Part shown: positions 47,445 to 60,805 of the stretch, one piece after another
Layout of the letters: the number at the start of each line of letters is the position of its first letter
Numbering within the stretch: position 1 is the first letter of the stretch
NCBI GenBank assembly: GCA_015499995.1
Contig: JADNRV010000016.1
Span: forward strand, 186,001-250,000
Length of the DNA stretch: 64,000 nucleotides
Origin: Flammula alnicola
Lineage: Eukaryota; Basidiomycota; Agaricomycetes; Agaricales; Strophariaceae
Direction: 5' to 3'
Made by a program: the position numbers and the translations under genes
The notes under the pieces: model-generated
Told to the model about the DNA's origin: nothing
Database searches by the model: none
The model's input: the letters and a program-made list of their open reading frames with translations, nothing else

Positions 47445-50400
47445 ATGGCCGCACCCAACGGCCACGCCGTCCGCGCGTCAGCTATCACTACACGTCCCCT
47501 AATTCTCATCCTTGGACAAATTAGAGTGTGTATTCCGTCTCGCTGTTGACACATGTTCAAATTTAACGTGCACTTCTCTGTAGATTTCAATCCCAGTATC
47601 TACCAATACCGACGAATGGATCGCAGCTGAAGTCCTCCGTGACGAGTTTACTCATATCCAGTCGCAGCTAGACGCCGTCGACAACGCTGCCCAGTTAGAC
47701 AACGAGGCAGAAGCAACCGTAGAGCTTGCTGCGCGTTTCCTTGCACATGTTGCTGCCAGCATCCCAAAGGACCCTCAATCCACCCCTGCACGCGCCGCGT
47801 TGCTTCTCAACGTACTTAAGCACTTTACGTCATCATACCTTGCGACCGAGGATATCCATACCCTCGCGTCCACTTTCGACACAGAGACGCGCAAAGACGT
47901 CCTTTCAGCTTATTTCCAAGCCGTAGCTGCCCTCAAAGAGCAGAAAGTTTCCCCCATCCCCTCCCAACCAGAGTCGGCGCTTCTCTCTGCCGCCATCTCT
48001 GGCAAAGCCTCCGTTTTCGCCCTGTTTGGTGGTCAGGGTACAAATGAAGTTTACTTCGACGAACTTCAAAGTCTATACGATATCTACACACCTTTTGTGG
48101 CGCCATTCTTGCAAACCGTCACAGAGGACGTTTTAGTGCCCTTGGCGGAAGAAGAATCCGACTCCACTTTCTATACCCATGGCTGTGACGTCGTTTCTTG
48201 GCTCTCTGGTGCGATTCCTCGCCCCGCAGTGTCATATCTCGCATCAGTTCCGGTGTCATTCCCTCTCATCGGACTCACCCAACTCGTCCAGTACCTTGTC
48301 GCATGTCACGTCGCCAACCTTACGCCTGGAGAACTCCGAAGCCGCATCACTGGTGCTACTGGGCACTCTCAAGGCATCGTCTCCGCTGTCGCCATTGCCG
48401 CGTCAGCTACCTTTGAAGAGTTCGTGGAGAACTCGCGCAAGGCCTTAAGATGGCTTTTCTACTCGGGCCTCAGGGGTCAACAGGCCTTCCCTGTCACGTC
48501 CTTGGAGCCTAGCATCGTTCAAGACTCCGTTGAAGGTGGCGAGGGCGTTCCCAGCCCTATGTTGTCGGTCACTGGTTTAACCCTAAAGGAACTCAACCCT
48601 CACATCGCCAAGACCAACAAGCACCTTCCCGCGGACTCTCAGCTTTTCGTGTCGCTTCACAACGGACCCAAGGCATTCGTTGTCACCGGTCCCTCCAAGG
48701 CCCTCTTCGGCCTCGTTACCAGCTTGAGGCATATCAAGGCGCCATCTGGAGCTGACCAGAGCAAGGTTCCTTTCTCTCAGCGCAAGCCAGTCTTCTCAAT
48801 CAGGTTTTTGGTCGTTGGCGTGCCATACCACAGCCAATATTTGGTCGATGCAACAGAGAAGCTCATCGAAGAGGATTTAGAAGGCGAGGAGTTGTGGGAC
48901 GCGAAGGACTTGAAGATACCTGTTTATAACACGGAAGATGGTTCGTTTTTCGTTTGTTACTGATGGACGACCAGAAGACTCATTTCATTTTTATAGGTTC
49001 AGATATGCGCCAACTTAGTTCTTCCATTACGCGCTCTCTCTGCGAGCAAATCTTTACCTCGCCTATCCACTGGACCAAGGCAACCGATTTCCCTGAGACT
49101 GCTACCCATGCCATCGACTTCGGACCCGGTGGATTGAGTGGTATCGGCCCCTTGACCGCCAGAAATTTCGACGGCCGGGGCGTCCGTGTCATTGTTGTCG
49201 GCGAGAAAGGCAAAGGTGATGCCGAGCTCTATAGCTCGCTCGGTGTCAAGTCCGAAGAGTGGTGGAGCAAGAAATGGTCTCCAAGTCTACTACGCACGAG
49301 GTATGTCTTTCGATGAGCTTCGAGCCGTTGTGTAAGATCTAATTTTCTTTTCTTCAGTGATGGCGAACTCCACCTCGATACGCCCTTCTCTCGCCTCCTC
49401 GGCAAACCCCCAATTATGGTTGCTGGCATGACACCATCTACCGTCAAAGCTGGCTTCGTGAGCGCTGTCCTAGACGCTGGTTATCATATCGAATTAGCCG
49501 GCGGTGGTCACTACAACGCCGCTGCCTTGCGCTCCAAGGTTGCCGAGATTCAGAAGCTCATTCCGGCTGGTGTCGGTATCACCCTCAACGCTTTGTACAT
49601 CAACCCTCGCCAGTTCACATTCCAGTTCCCTCTATGGCAGGAGATGAGGAAGGAGGGTCTTCCCGTTGAAGGCTTCTGCGTTGCTGCTGGCATTCCTACC
49701 ACTGAGAAGGCCGTCGAAATCATCGAGGGTTTGAAGGCTGCTGGTATCAAGCACGTTGCTTTCAAGCCTGGCTCCGTCGACGGCATTCGTCAAGTCATCA
49801 ACATCGCTGCCGCCAACCCCGATTTTCCGATTATCATGCAGTGGACTGGTGGTCGTGCAGGTGGCCATCACTCCTTCGAAGACTTCCATCAACCAGTCCT
49901 GGCGACTTATCGTTCCATTCGCCAACACCCCAACATCTCCCTCGTTGGCGGCTCAGGATTCGGATCCGCTGAAGATGTCTGGGAATACCTGACCGGTGAC
50001 TGGTCTGTCGAGCGTTTCGGCGTTCAGCCGATGCCTTTCGATGGCTTCTTGTTCGCCAGTCGCGTCATGGTCGCCAAGGAGGCTCATACAAGCTCGTCGG
50101 TGAAGGACTTGATTGTCGCTGCTGCTGGCGTTGATGACGGTGCTTGGGAAGGGACCTATACCAAACCCACCGGTGGCATCCTCACCGTCCGCTCGGAGTT
50201 GGGCGAACCTATCCACAAGGTTGCGACGAGGGCTGTCAAATTGTGGAAGGAGTTCGATGACACTGTCTTCAAGATGCCGAAGGAGAAGCGGGCTTTGTGG
50301 TTGGCAGAGCGCAAGGACGAAATCATCGCCAAGTTGAACAAGGACTTCGCGAAGCCTTGGTTTGGGTGGAAGAAGGATGGCAGCGTTGCGTCCGATCTCA

Positions 50401-53400
50401 GCGACATGACCTACGAGGAAACTGTCTTGCGGATGGTGCGTTTGATGTTCGTCGCTCATCAGAAGCGATGGGTCGACACCTCGTTGAGGAATTTGGTGGG
50501 CGACTGGCTCCGGCGGGTGGAGGAGCGCTTTGCGGGTGTGAATGGTGGAGGTCATAAGCCCTCGTTGCTTCAGAACTTCTCGCTGTTGGACGACCCTCTT
50601 CCTTTCGTCGAGACATTCTTCAAGAAATACCCTCTCGCGACGGAGCAGCTCCTTGCAGCTGAGGACACCGCGTTCTTTTTGGCCATTTCGCAGAGGCCGG
50701 GGCAGAAACCGGTTCCATTCATCCCTGTGCTCGATGCTACTTTTGAGGTCTGGTTCAAGAAGGTGCGTTTTTCTTTCTTTTCTGTGTTAGCAAATTGCTG
50801 ACAATGATAATTTAAGGACTCTCTCTGGGCTGCTGAAGACATCGATGCGGTTTTCGATCAAGACCCTCAGCGCGTGTGCATTTTGCAAGGCCCCGTGGCT
50901 GCAAAATGGTCTGTCGTGAAGGACGAGCCCGTCAAGGATTTGCTCGGCAACATCAACAAATCTCTTATCCAACGCCTCCTTGAGCGCAAATATGGCGGCG
51001 ACGTTTCTGCGGTGCCAACCATCGATTATCTCGCCGTTGCGCCAAAGGCAGTTGCGAAGAATATTGCTGGTGTCGTCCGCACGGAGAGCAGCAACAGCGT
51101 CACCTTTGAATTCGGGTCTACTCTTCCTGAAACTTCGGCCTGGCTCGAGACCTTGGGCGGCCAGGAACTCAGCTGGCTCCGCGCTCTTGTGACTTCGAGC
51201 ATTATTGTTCAAGGCACTTCGTACATCGACAACCCTCTTCGCCGCATCCTCGCCCCTCGTGCCGGACAGAAAGTCGTCGTCAAGTACGCCGGCTCCTTTC
51301 CTACCTCCGTCACCGTCTACGGCGCTGCTCGTTCTTATGGCGAGCATATCGATAGCTTCAAGGCTGTTGAAATATCGTATGCCAAGGACAGCAAGCTGAT
51401 CAACATCTCGATCTTTGAGGAGCGCCGCGGCAGCTTCATCCCCCTTGCCCTCCAATTTGTGTACAAGCCTTCCCAAGGCTTCGCCCCCATCCACGAGATC
51501 GCTACTGGCCGCAATCAGCGCATCAAGGAATTCTACTGGAAGCTGTGGTATGGTGACAACGACGTCCTTCCTGCAATCGACATCCGCGAGAAGTTTGTTG
51601 GCCCCGAAGTCGTCATCAAGGCAGAAGATGTCGAGCAGTTCTGCGCTGTCGTCGGCAATCAAGGAGAGTCGTTTAAGACTGTCAGGAACGAGAAGGTTCA
51701 GGCTCCTATGGACTTTGCCATCGTTACAGGCTGGCAGGTGTGTTCGATATTTTCGTCTTATCTTTTTTGCTGTTTCTTACATTATGTGTAGGCCATTATG
51801 AAGTCTATCTTCCCCAGTACTATCGACGGAGACCTCCTCAAGCTTGTGCACCTCTCCAACGGCTTCCGCATGGTTGATGGAGCTAAACCTTTAGAGGCTG
51901 GCGATGTCTGCAAGGCTGAGGCTCGTATCGTCTCGGTCATCAACGCCCCGAAGGAAAGACCGTCAAAGTCAAGGGCTACGTTTCTCGTCGAGGTCAACGC
52001 GTCATCGAAGTTGTTTCAGCGTTCTTGTATCGTGGTCGTTTCAGCGACTACGAGAACACCTTCGATACCACGGAGGAACCCGACTACTCGGTTACCCTCG
52101 AGACCGACGCCGACGTTGGAGTCTTGCAGTCAAAGGAATGGTTCGAATGGGAGAACGAGTCGTCTCCTCTTCTCGCTGGCGCTTCCCTGATTTTCCGTAT
52201 CCAGTCTCAAGTGTTCTTCAAAGACAGGACTGCCAACCGCAACGTCACTGTCTCCGGCGACATCTTTGTTCGTAATCAACTGAAGGTTCTCGTCAAGGTT
52301 GGCTCCGTCGACTTCCAGCAGGATGACTCGCAGGGCAACCCCGTACTCGCTTACCTCCAACGTCATGGAACGCCTCTCGGGTTGACTACCCCTCTCGCCA
52401 ACGAAGGTTACACGCTCACCAGTGCTGACATCTCCACATCCTTCAGTGCACCTTTGACCAACGAGCCCTACTCGAAGATTTCGGGCGACTTCAACCCCAT
52501 CCATATCAACCCCTATTTCGCCGATTATGCGTCTCTTCCTGCCACTATCACTCATGGACTCTGGTCTAGCGCCGCTACCCGTCGCTACGTCGAGAACGTT
52601 GTCGCCAAGGGTCACCCAGACCGTGTCATTGCGTACGTCGAAGGATTATCTGACTGTTTTGATTTAGCTCACACTTCTTTCGTTTAGTTACGACGTCAAC
52701 TTCGTCGGCATGGTCCTTCCTGGTGATCAGCTAGAAGTCAAGCTTCGCCACGTCGGCATGCGCGACGGCAATATCGTCGTCAGCATTGAAACCACCAACG
52801 ACCGTGGCGAAAAGGTCCTCCAAGGTCGGCAGAGGTGTCTCAACCAGCCACCGTCTACGTCTTTACCGGACAAGGTTCGCAAGAACCTGGCATGGGCATG
52901 GATCTCTACAACAGTTCTCCAGCTGCGCGGGCGGTTTGGGATGGCGCCGATACCCATCTCCTTGCTGTGTACGGCTTCTCTATCGTTGAAATTGTCAAGG
53001 ACAACCCGAAGGAGAAGACAATCCATTTCGGCGGTATCAAAGGCCAGGCCATCCGCCAACGATACATGGATATGACCTATGATACGATGGACAAGGACGG
53101 TCGCGTCAAGACCCTTCCTCTCTTCGCCGACATCGACGTCCGAACCCCCAAATATACCTTCAGCCATCCTAATGGTCTCCTTTTCGCCACCCAATTCGCC
53201 CAAATCGCACTTGTCGTCACCGAGAAGGCTGCGTTCGAGGATATGCGCATGAAGGGTTTCGTTCAGAAGGATTGTGCGTTTGCTGGACATTCTCTCGGAG
53301 AGTATTCGGCTCTTGCGTCCATTGCCGACGTCCTCCACATTTCCGCTCTCGTCGACGTCGTGTTCTATCGCGGTATTACCATGCAACGTGCCGTCGAGCG

Positions 53401-56400
53401 GGACTCTGAGAATCGTTCCAACTATGCCATGTGTGCTGTTAACCCCAGCCGCATTTCGCCCACCTTCAGCGACGCTGCCCTGCGTGAAGTAGTCGACTCT
53501 ATTGCCACCATCTCCGGATCTCTGCTCGAGATTGTCAACTATAACGTCGAGGTAAGATTTCGTTACTGTATAAGATCTTCTGATTCTAATATATGTCTTA
53601 GGGTCAACAATACGTTTGCGCCGGAGAACTTGTGACTTTGCAAACCATGACCAACGTCTTGAACTTCATCAAGGTCCAGAAGATTGACATTGCCAAAGTA
53701 AGTGTTAATATTAAGATCAATGTCGATGCAAATTCTTATGTACTCTACAGTTGACCGAGACGTTCAGTGTTGAGAAAGTGAAGGAGATGCTTGGTGACAT
53801 TGTGAAAAACTGTTTCGAGAAAGCGCAGGAGCAACAGAAGGCGGAAGGTTACATCAAGCTGGAACGTGGCTTCGCCACTATTCCTCTTCCTGGCATCGAT
53901 GTGCCTTTCCATTCTCGTTACCTTTGGGCCGGTGTATTGCCTTTCCGTGCCTGTAAGTCTTTCCTGTCTGTCTTAGTATGTTTTGTTTCTAACGTTCTTT
54001 CATCGCAGATCTCTCGAAGAAGATCAATCCCACTCACCTCAATCCCGACATGTTGGTCGGGAAGTACATTCCTAATCTCGTCGCGAAACCCTTCCAAGTC
54101 TCTCGTGAGTATGCGCAAATCATCTACGATCAGACCTCTTCGCCGAGGCTCGACAAAGTACTCAAGAAGTGGGAAGAGGACAAGTGGGCCAGCCCCCAAA
54201 ACCGTCAACAGCTTGCCTATATCATCCTCGTGGAGCTTTTGGCGTATCAATTCGCCTCCCCTGTTCGCTGGATCGAAACCCAGGACCTCCTTTTCACCTC
54301 CTTCAACTTCGAACGCCTCATTGAACTCGGTCCTTCTCCTACGTTGACCGGAATGGCAACCCGTACCCTCAAAGCTAAATACGAGACTCTCGATGGATCC
54401 GTCAGCAGGACACGCGCCATTCTCTGCCACTCGAAGAATGTCAAGGAGATTTACTACCAGCACGAGGATGAAGTCGAGGCGCCTTCTGCAGAGGAAGCTG
54501 CACCTGCGTCGTCCACAGCAGCGCCCTCTGCCCCTGCTGCTGCTGCTCCTGTTGCACTGGCCGCACCATCGGGACCAGTGGCGAGCATCGAAGACGTGCC
54601 TGTCAAGGCTGTCGATATCCTGCTCGTCGTTGTTGCACAGAAGCTGAAGAAGCGCGTGGATGAGATCCCTCTCTCGAAGACCATCAAAGACCTCGTTGGT
54701 GGCAAGTCGACGTTGCAGAATGAGATTCTTGGCGATCTCCAGCAGGAGTTCTCTTCTGCACCGGAGAAGGGCGAGGAGCTTCCTCTTGAGGAACTGGGCT
54801 CTGCATTGGGCAGCGGCTTCAACGGAAGTCTCGGAAAGTATAGCACTGGATTGGTTTCTCGTCTTGTTGGCGGAAAAATGCCTGGTGGTTTCAACGCTTC
54901 TGCTATCAAGGCGCACCTCGCGAAGACATGGGGTCTTGGACCCGCCCGTTCTGACGGCGTCCTCCTTCTCGCAACAACTCTCGAGCCACCCAAACGTCTT
55001 GCATCTGAAGGCGAAGCTAAGGCTTGGCTCGATGGTGTTGTCTCCGTATATGCTCAACGCGCTGGAATATCTCTTGCTGCTCCAGGTGCCCGCGGTGCTG
55101 CTGGAGGTGGTGGTGGTGGTGCGGTGATCAACAGCGAGGAATTCTTGAAGTTCCAAGCTGATCAGCAGACGTTTGCAGCTCAGCACGTCGAGCTCTATAT
55201 GCGCTATCTTGGGCGCGACTCTCGAGCTGGAGAGATTGCATTCGATCAAGAAAAGACCAACAACCTGGCCTTGCAGGCCAAACTCGACAGCATCACCCGA
55301 GAGCATGGCGATGCTTACATCGACGGCATTCAACCACGTTTCGATGTCCTGAAGGCTCGCCACTTTGATTCTTCGTGGAACTGGGTCCGACAAGACGCCC
55401 TTCTCATGTTCTACGACATTGTCTTCGGTCGTCTGACTACCGTTGACCGTGAAATCACCGCTCGTTGTATCGCCATCCTCAATCGCGCCGATCCCGACAT
55501 GCTCCAGTATATGCAATATTACATCGACCACTGTGACCCGTCGAAGGGCGAGACATACAAGCTGGCGAAGGAGTTCGGCCAGCAGTTGATCGACAACACC
55601 TTTGAAGTTATCGGCCAGCCCCCAGTCTACAAAGATGGTTCGTTCATACATGCGCGAGATAACGTTATCACTACTAATGCCACTTCTAGTTACTTTCCCT
55701 ACCGCTCCTCATACGGAGGTCACTGAAAAGGGCGAAATCAAGTACTCTGAAGTGGTTCGCGAAAATGTCCGCAAACTCGAGGCCTACGTCGAAGAGATGG
55801 CCAGCGGTGACACCGTCTCCGGCGCTGTCAACATCCAGAAAGTTCAAGACGATGTTCTCAAGTTGTGGTCTGTCGTCAAATCGCTTCCTGAAATCAGCTC
55901 GGATCAGAAGAATCGCATCAAGGCCTTATACGAAGGCGTCGTCAAATCTCTGCACAATTCGCCTGATTCTCGCCCTGCTCGCGTCGGCACACCACGCAGC
56001 CGTCGTTCATCCTCCCAATTCCTCCGCCCCCAAGTCACTGGTGTCACTCCAGTTACATCGATTAGCTCCGACAAGATCCCTCTCCTTCACTTGAAGCGTA
56101 AGGTTGGCACAACCTGGGAGTACAGTAGCAACCTGACTGGTGTCTATCTCGACATCCTTCATGAGATTGCCACTTCCGGCACAACCTTCAAAGACAAGAA
56201 CGCGCTGTTGACAGGTGTGGGCAAGGGCTCCATTGGAGTTGAAATCGTCAAGGGTCTCTTGGCTGGTGGTGCCCACGTCGTCATTACTACCTCGAGCTAC
56301 AACCGCAAGACGGTCGAGTATTATCAATCCATTTTCCAGTCTTTCGGCAGTCGTGGATCCGCTCTTACCGTTGTTCCTTTCAACCAAGCATCGAAGCAAG

Positions 56401-59400
56401 ACGTCGAAGCTCTTGTTGACTACATCTATGCCAACCTTGGCATGGATTTGGACTACATCCTGCCTTTCGCCGGCATTCCTGAAAACGGGCGCGAAATCGA
56501 TGGGCTTGATGATAGATCAGAACTCGCTCACCGCATGATGCTCGTTAACCTTCTTCGAATTCTCGGTGCTGTCAAGAACAAGAAGGCCAGTCGCCATTTC
56601 GTCACCCGACCAACCCAAGTGATTCTTCCCTTGTCGCCGAACCACGGGCTCTTTGGAAATGATGGTCTTTACTCAGAATCCAAGATATCGCTTGAAACAC
56701 TCTTCCAGCGCTGGGCTTCTGAAAGCTGGGGCGAATATCTGTGCTTAGCTGGTGCCGTCATTGGGTAAGATTACTTATTCTCCTATTTCATACGTAACTA
56801 ACTGTTTTTCACAAGCTGGACCCGCGGAACTGGTCTGATGGGACCTACAAACATTGTTGCTCACGAGCTTGAAAGCTATGGCGTGCGCACCTTCTCTGCG
56901 AAAGAAATGGCCTTCAACATCCTCGGTCTGATGCATCCCCTCATCTTCAGCATAACCCAAGTCGAACCCATCTGGGCTGATTTGAATGGTGGGATGGATC
57001 GCTTACCCGACCTCGCCGATATCACCACTCGCATTCGCCTCAAGCTTAACAAAAAGGCCGACCTTCGCCGTGCCATTGCTCGCGATAATTCCGCTGACTT
57101 CAAGATCACTAATGGGGTTGAAGCAGAACGATTGCTTCAATCCGTGGACGTCCTTCCTCGCGCCAACTTCCGCTTCGAGTTCCCCGCCCTTGAGTCCGCA
57201 AAAACGTTGACCGATCTGTCGCATCTTCGTGGACTCGTGGATCTTGATAAGGTTGTTGTTATCACTGGCTACGGCGAGGTGGGCCCTTGGGGTAGCTCTC
57301 GCACTCGCTGGGAAATGGAGGCCCGAGGAGAATTCACCATTGAAGGTTGTATTGAAATGGCCTGGCTTATGGGATACATCAAGCACTTTGACGGTCGCCT
57401 GAAAGATGGGTCTTTGCACGTTGGATGGGTGGACAGCAAGACGGACGAGCCTGTCGACGACAAGGACGTCAAAGGTCGTTACGAAAAGGAGATCTTGGTT
57501 CATGCAGGTGTTCGCCTGATCGGTAAGTCACTACGCAAATTTTAAAAGTACCCTTTTTAACATTCTGTTGCAGAGCCGGAGCTCTTCCGCGGATACGACC
57601 CCAACAAGAAGGTCTTCAACCAGGAAGTCGAGCTTATCCACGACCTTGAACCCATCGAAGTTTCCGACTCGGAAGCTCAGAAATTCAAACTGCAACACGG
57701 AGACAAGTGCGATGTCTGGGCTGGCGAAGGTGGACAATGGTTTGCGAAGTTCAAGAAGGGCGCATGTGTGTTCGTTCCCAAAGCCTTCAAGTTTAGTCGA
57801 ACGGTGGCTGGTCAAATTCCTACCGGATGGCATGCTGGTCGCTACGGCATACCCGATGATATCGTGGCGCAGACAGATCGCACTACTCTATGGGCGTTGG
57901 TCAGCACCATCGAAGCGCTCAACGCTTCCGGTATCACAGATCCTTACGAGCTCTACAAACACATGCACCCTTCCGAAGTTGGCACTGCTCTTGGAAGTGG
58001 TATGGGGGGAACCATCAGTATGGGCAAGATGTTCAAAGACCGCCGCGACGAAAAGGAGGTTCAGAACGACATTCTACAGGAGACGTAAGTTCATAAAATA
58101 TTTCTTGTGGGTCTACTTACTAATGTCATGGCTATTAAGTTTTATCAACACGACGGCTGGATGGATTAACCTCTTGCTTCTATCATCGAGCGGACCCGTT
58201 AAAATTCCTGTCGGCGCGTGGTAAGCCTTATCGTTATTGTCGAATAATCGTTATCTAAATTGTTCCATTAGTGCTACCGCTCTTCAGTCACTAGAAATCG
58301 CATCCGATACGATTTTGTCTGGAAAAGCTAAGGTCATGATCGCTGGTGGCTTCGACGACATCAGCGAAGAGGGCTCTTACGAGTTCGCCAATATGAAAGC
58401 AACGAGCAATGCGGAGACCGAATTTGCCATGGGCCGCGAACCGACCGAAATGTCTCGACCTGCTACCACTTCTCGCGCTGGGGTGTGTCAGATATTTTTT
58501 CCCAGCCTACTTCTCACTGACTTGCATCCTTAGTTTATGGAGTCTCAAGTAAGACAAGTCCATTGAGGATTCTGATTCGCTTTACTTATATTTATTTAGG
58601 GAACTGGTGTCCACATCGTCATGAGCGCAAAGACTGCCCTTGAGTTGGGTGCTCCTATTCGCGGAATCCTGGCATTCACCTCGACTTCAACGTAAGCCCT
58701 TAATCCATAGAATCTGACATCCGTTAAATCTTAAATCTTTGGTGTTTTTAGTGACAAAGCAGGCCGATCGGTACCTGCTCCCGGTCGCGGTGCCTTGACT
58801 GTTGCAAGGGAAATCAAGACAAAGCACCCTCTTCCCATCCTCGATGTTGCCTACCGATCTCGTCAACTTTCCTTCCGCCGTACACAGATCTCACAATGGA
58901 TGTCTCACGAGCAAATGCAACTTCAAGAAGAGATTGCCTACCGCAAACGAGAAGGTGAAACTGTCGATGACGAATACATCTCGAGTCGCATTGTGAATCT
59001 CGAGAAAGAAGCCGTCCGACAAGAGAAGGATGCTCAGGCCATGTATGGCATGCTCGAAGGAACTGATCCTCACATTGCCCCACTTCGACGAGCACTCGCC
59101 GTTTGGGGCCTCACGGCTGATGACATCGGCATCCTGTCTATCCATGGTACTAGTACGGGCGCCAACGTACGCAACTTCTCACCGCCTTGGTTTTCTTTGT
59201 TTCAACTGAATTTGCCTTCTACAGGAAGAGAATGAGACCCGCATCTGGAACGATATATTCACCACCATTTCGCGCACGCCTGGCAACGCCGTTCCCATCA
59301 TGGCGCAAAAGAGTCTCCTGGGGCATTCCAAAGGAGGATCTGCAGCATGGCAAGCGGCAGGGCTGTTGCAGGCGGTCATCACCGGTGTTATCCCCGGAAA

Positions 59401-60445
59401 TCGTAACAGCGAGTACGTTGCAAATTTACTGGAGTTGCCGCATTCGAACTAACTGTTATGCCAGCAACATTGACTCCCACTTCCAAGACCGTCGATTCTT
59501 GATGTTCCCTTCGAAGACCATTCATACTGATGGTATACGTGCTGGCGTCATGGTAAGTTTTCTTCTATTAGCCCAGTTTCATCTTTACTAATTTGATGGA
59601 AAGTCTTCATTCGGTTTCGGACAAGTTGGTGGAACTGCCCTTGTGGTCCACCCTCGTTACCTGTTTGGTGCCCTTGAGCCTACATACTACGAAGAGTACA
59701 AGCAGAGGAACCGCGTTCGAGGCCTGCAATCGTACAAGGCAATGAGTGAGATGATGATCAAGAATGCTCTTGTCAAGATCAAAGACCATCCTCCATATTT
59801 GGGCGACATGGAAGGAAAGGTCCTTTTGAACTCGATGGCTCGGGCGACTTTGGATCCCAAGACTGGCGAATACTCATTTAGGGGAAAACTAGCAACCGAA
59901 GCTCCTGTCGACGTCGCCAATGTGAAAGCTGTTTCTAAGATCTTTGCCGCCAACGACCTCGCTGAAAATTCACCTGTGGGTGTTGGTGTCGACCAAGGTT
60001 CGTATTATCTGTGCTTGCCATGTTAAGACACTTATCCCCTGCCTTTTAGAGCTCATTTCGTCTGTTCCTTCCATAACCCAACATTCGTCGCTCGCAACTT
60101 CACAGACGCTGAGATTGCCTACTGCCGCTCTCAACCCTCGCCACCTTCATCCTTTGCTGCTCGCTGGGTTGGCAAAGAGGCCGTCTTCAAGTCATTGGGC
60201 GTCAAGTCGAAAGGCGCTGCCGCTGCCATGAAGGAGATCGAAATCCTCAACGGCGAATCGGGTGTCCCAACTGTCCAGCTCCATGGAGAAGCCAAAGCCA
60301 AGGCGGCAGAAAAAGGGATCTCGAAAGTATTGATCTCTCTCAGTCACTCTGAGGTCAGCTTTTATTGTGTATTCATCCAGTGTCTATGCTCAACTAACGT
60401 TTTATGCAGACTGTTGCCATCGCCTTTGCTCAAGCATCTTCATGA
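47445..60445 (+). CDS. Single-chain type I fatty acid synthase (beta-alpha fusion)
   Basis: Makes palmitoyl/stearoyl-CoA in the cytosol. Twenty-three exons sum, after allowing for three missing bases (runs at 51946-51949 and 60071-60072, and near 52828), to 3939 residues. Domains with approximate residues: acetyltransferase (Ser in [10 protein letters not shown], 290), enoyl reductase ([11 protein letters not shown], 602; [11 protein letters not shown]), dehydratase ([14 protein letters not shown], 1590), malonyl/palmitoyl transferase ([12 protein letters not shown], 1696; [10 protein letters not shown], 1837), ACP (Ser in [11 protein letters not shown], 2257), ketoreductase (GVGKGSIG, 2742), ketosynthase (Cys in PVGACATAL, 3359; His in HGTSTGAN, 3596; GHSKGGS), and phosphopantetheine transferase (VGVDQELI, 3826; [12 protein letters not shown]). 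Yeast splits this into FAS1 and FAS2 inside the transferase domain; here exon 54009-55637 crosses that junction (near 54180) with no stop or intron. Exon 58534-58548 is only 15 nt. Confidence 0.96.
54140..54215 (+). other. Beta-alpha junction of FAS
   Basis: Upstream sequence ([16 protein letters not shown], then KVLKKWEED) corresponds to the end of yeast Fas1. Downstream sequence ([20 protein letters not shown]) corresponds to the first residues of yeast Fas2. About eight linking residues (KWASPQNR) lie between them within one uninterrupted exon. Confidence 0.85.
58534..58548 (+). other. 15-nt microexon in FAS ketosynthase
   Basis: Encodes FMESQ, matching the conserved FMEAQ that precedes GAG/GTG in this domain. 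The flanking introns (58483-58533 and 58549-58599, 51 nt each) have GT-AG ends. Skipping the exon keeps frame but removes five conserved residues. Confidence 0.85.
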
Positions 60446-60805
60446 ACTCTCGTTTTCGCGGACCGTCGTTTATAGCTCTCTCACATCGTATACTTAGACT
60501 GCACATACCACTTACATATATACTTCACGTCTCATCTCTCGTTACCCAGTAATTGGACTCGCAATAGAATTCTTTTCAGTTATCAATCATTGAGCTCAAT
60601 GCTCGGTACCTAGGCTCTTATTCAAGTTATCGGGCGGATCGTGAGATGCTACTTGACGCTCATATAACCCAAGTCGTCAATCGTGCTTATCATATAATTA
60701 TCATAAGGGTCATTAACAATCTGCTAATTTATTTTAATGCCTGCTTCATTTTCTGTAGATAGAAAAAAAATGTCAGAAGTATGCAAGAGATGATTATTTG
60801 ACAGT
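60446..60805. other. Convergent 3' region of FAS and DBP5
   Basis: The two genes end tail to tail 360 bp apart. The AT-rich sequence from 60500 to 60790 would hold both polyadenylation regions. No gene is seen. Confidence 0.6.

Noticed and set aside
50787..51662. A 291-codon minus-strand frame
   Set aside because: It is antisense to the conserved FAS exon 50817-51737 and has no independent start context or family.
53918..55651. A 577-codon open frame on the minus strand, the longest uninterrupted antisense frame in the window
   Set aside because: It lies exactly opposite a conserved FAS exon; the open reverse frame follows from the codon usage of that exon, and its translation has no motif.
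10105..60445. A lipid-metabolism gene cluster linking ACBP and FAS
   Set aside because: The two are about 37 kb apart with unrelated genes between them; shared pathway alone does not make a cluster.
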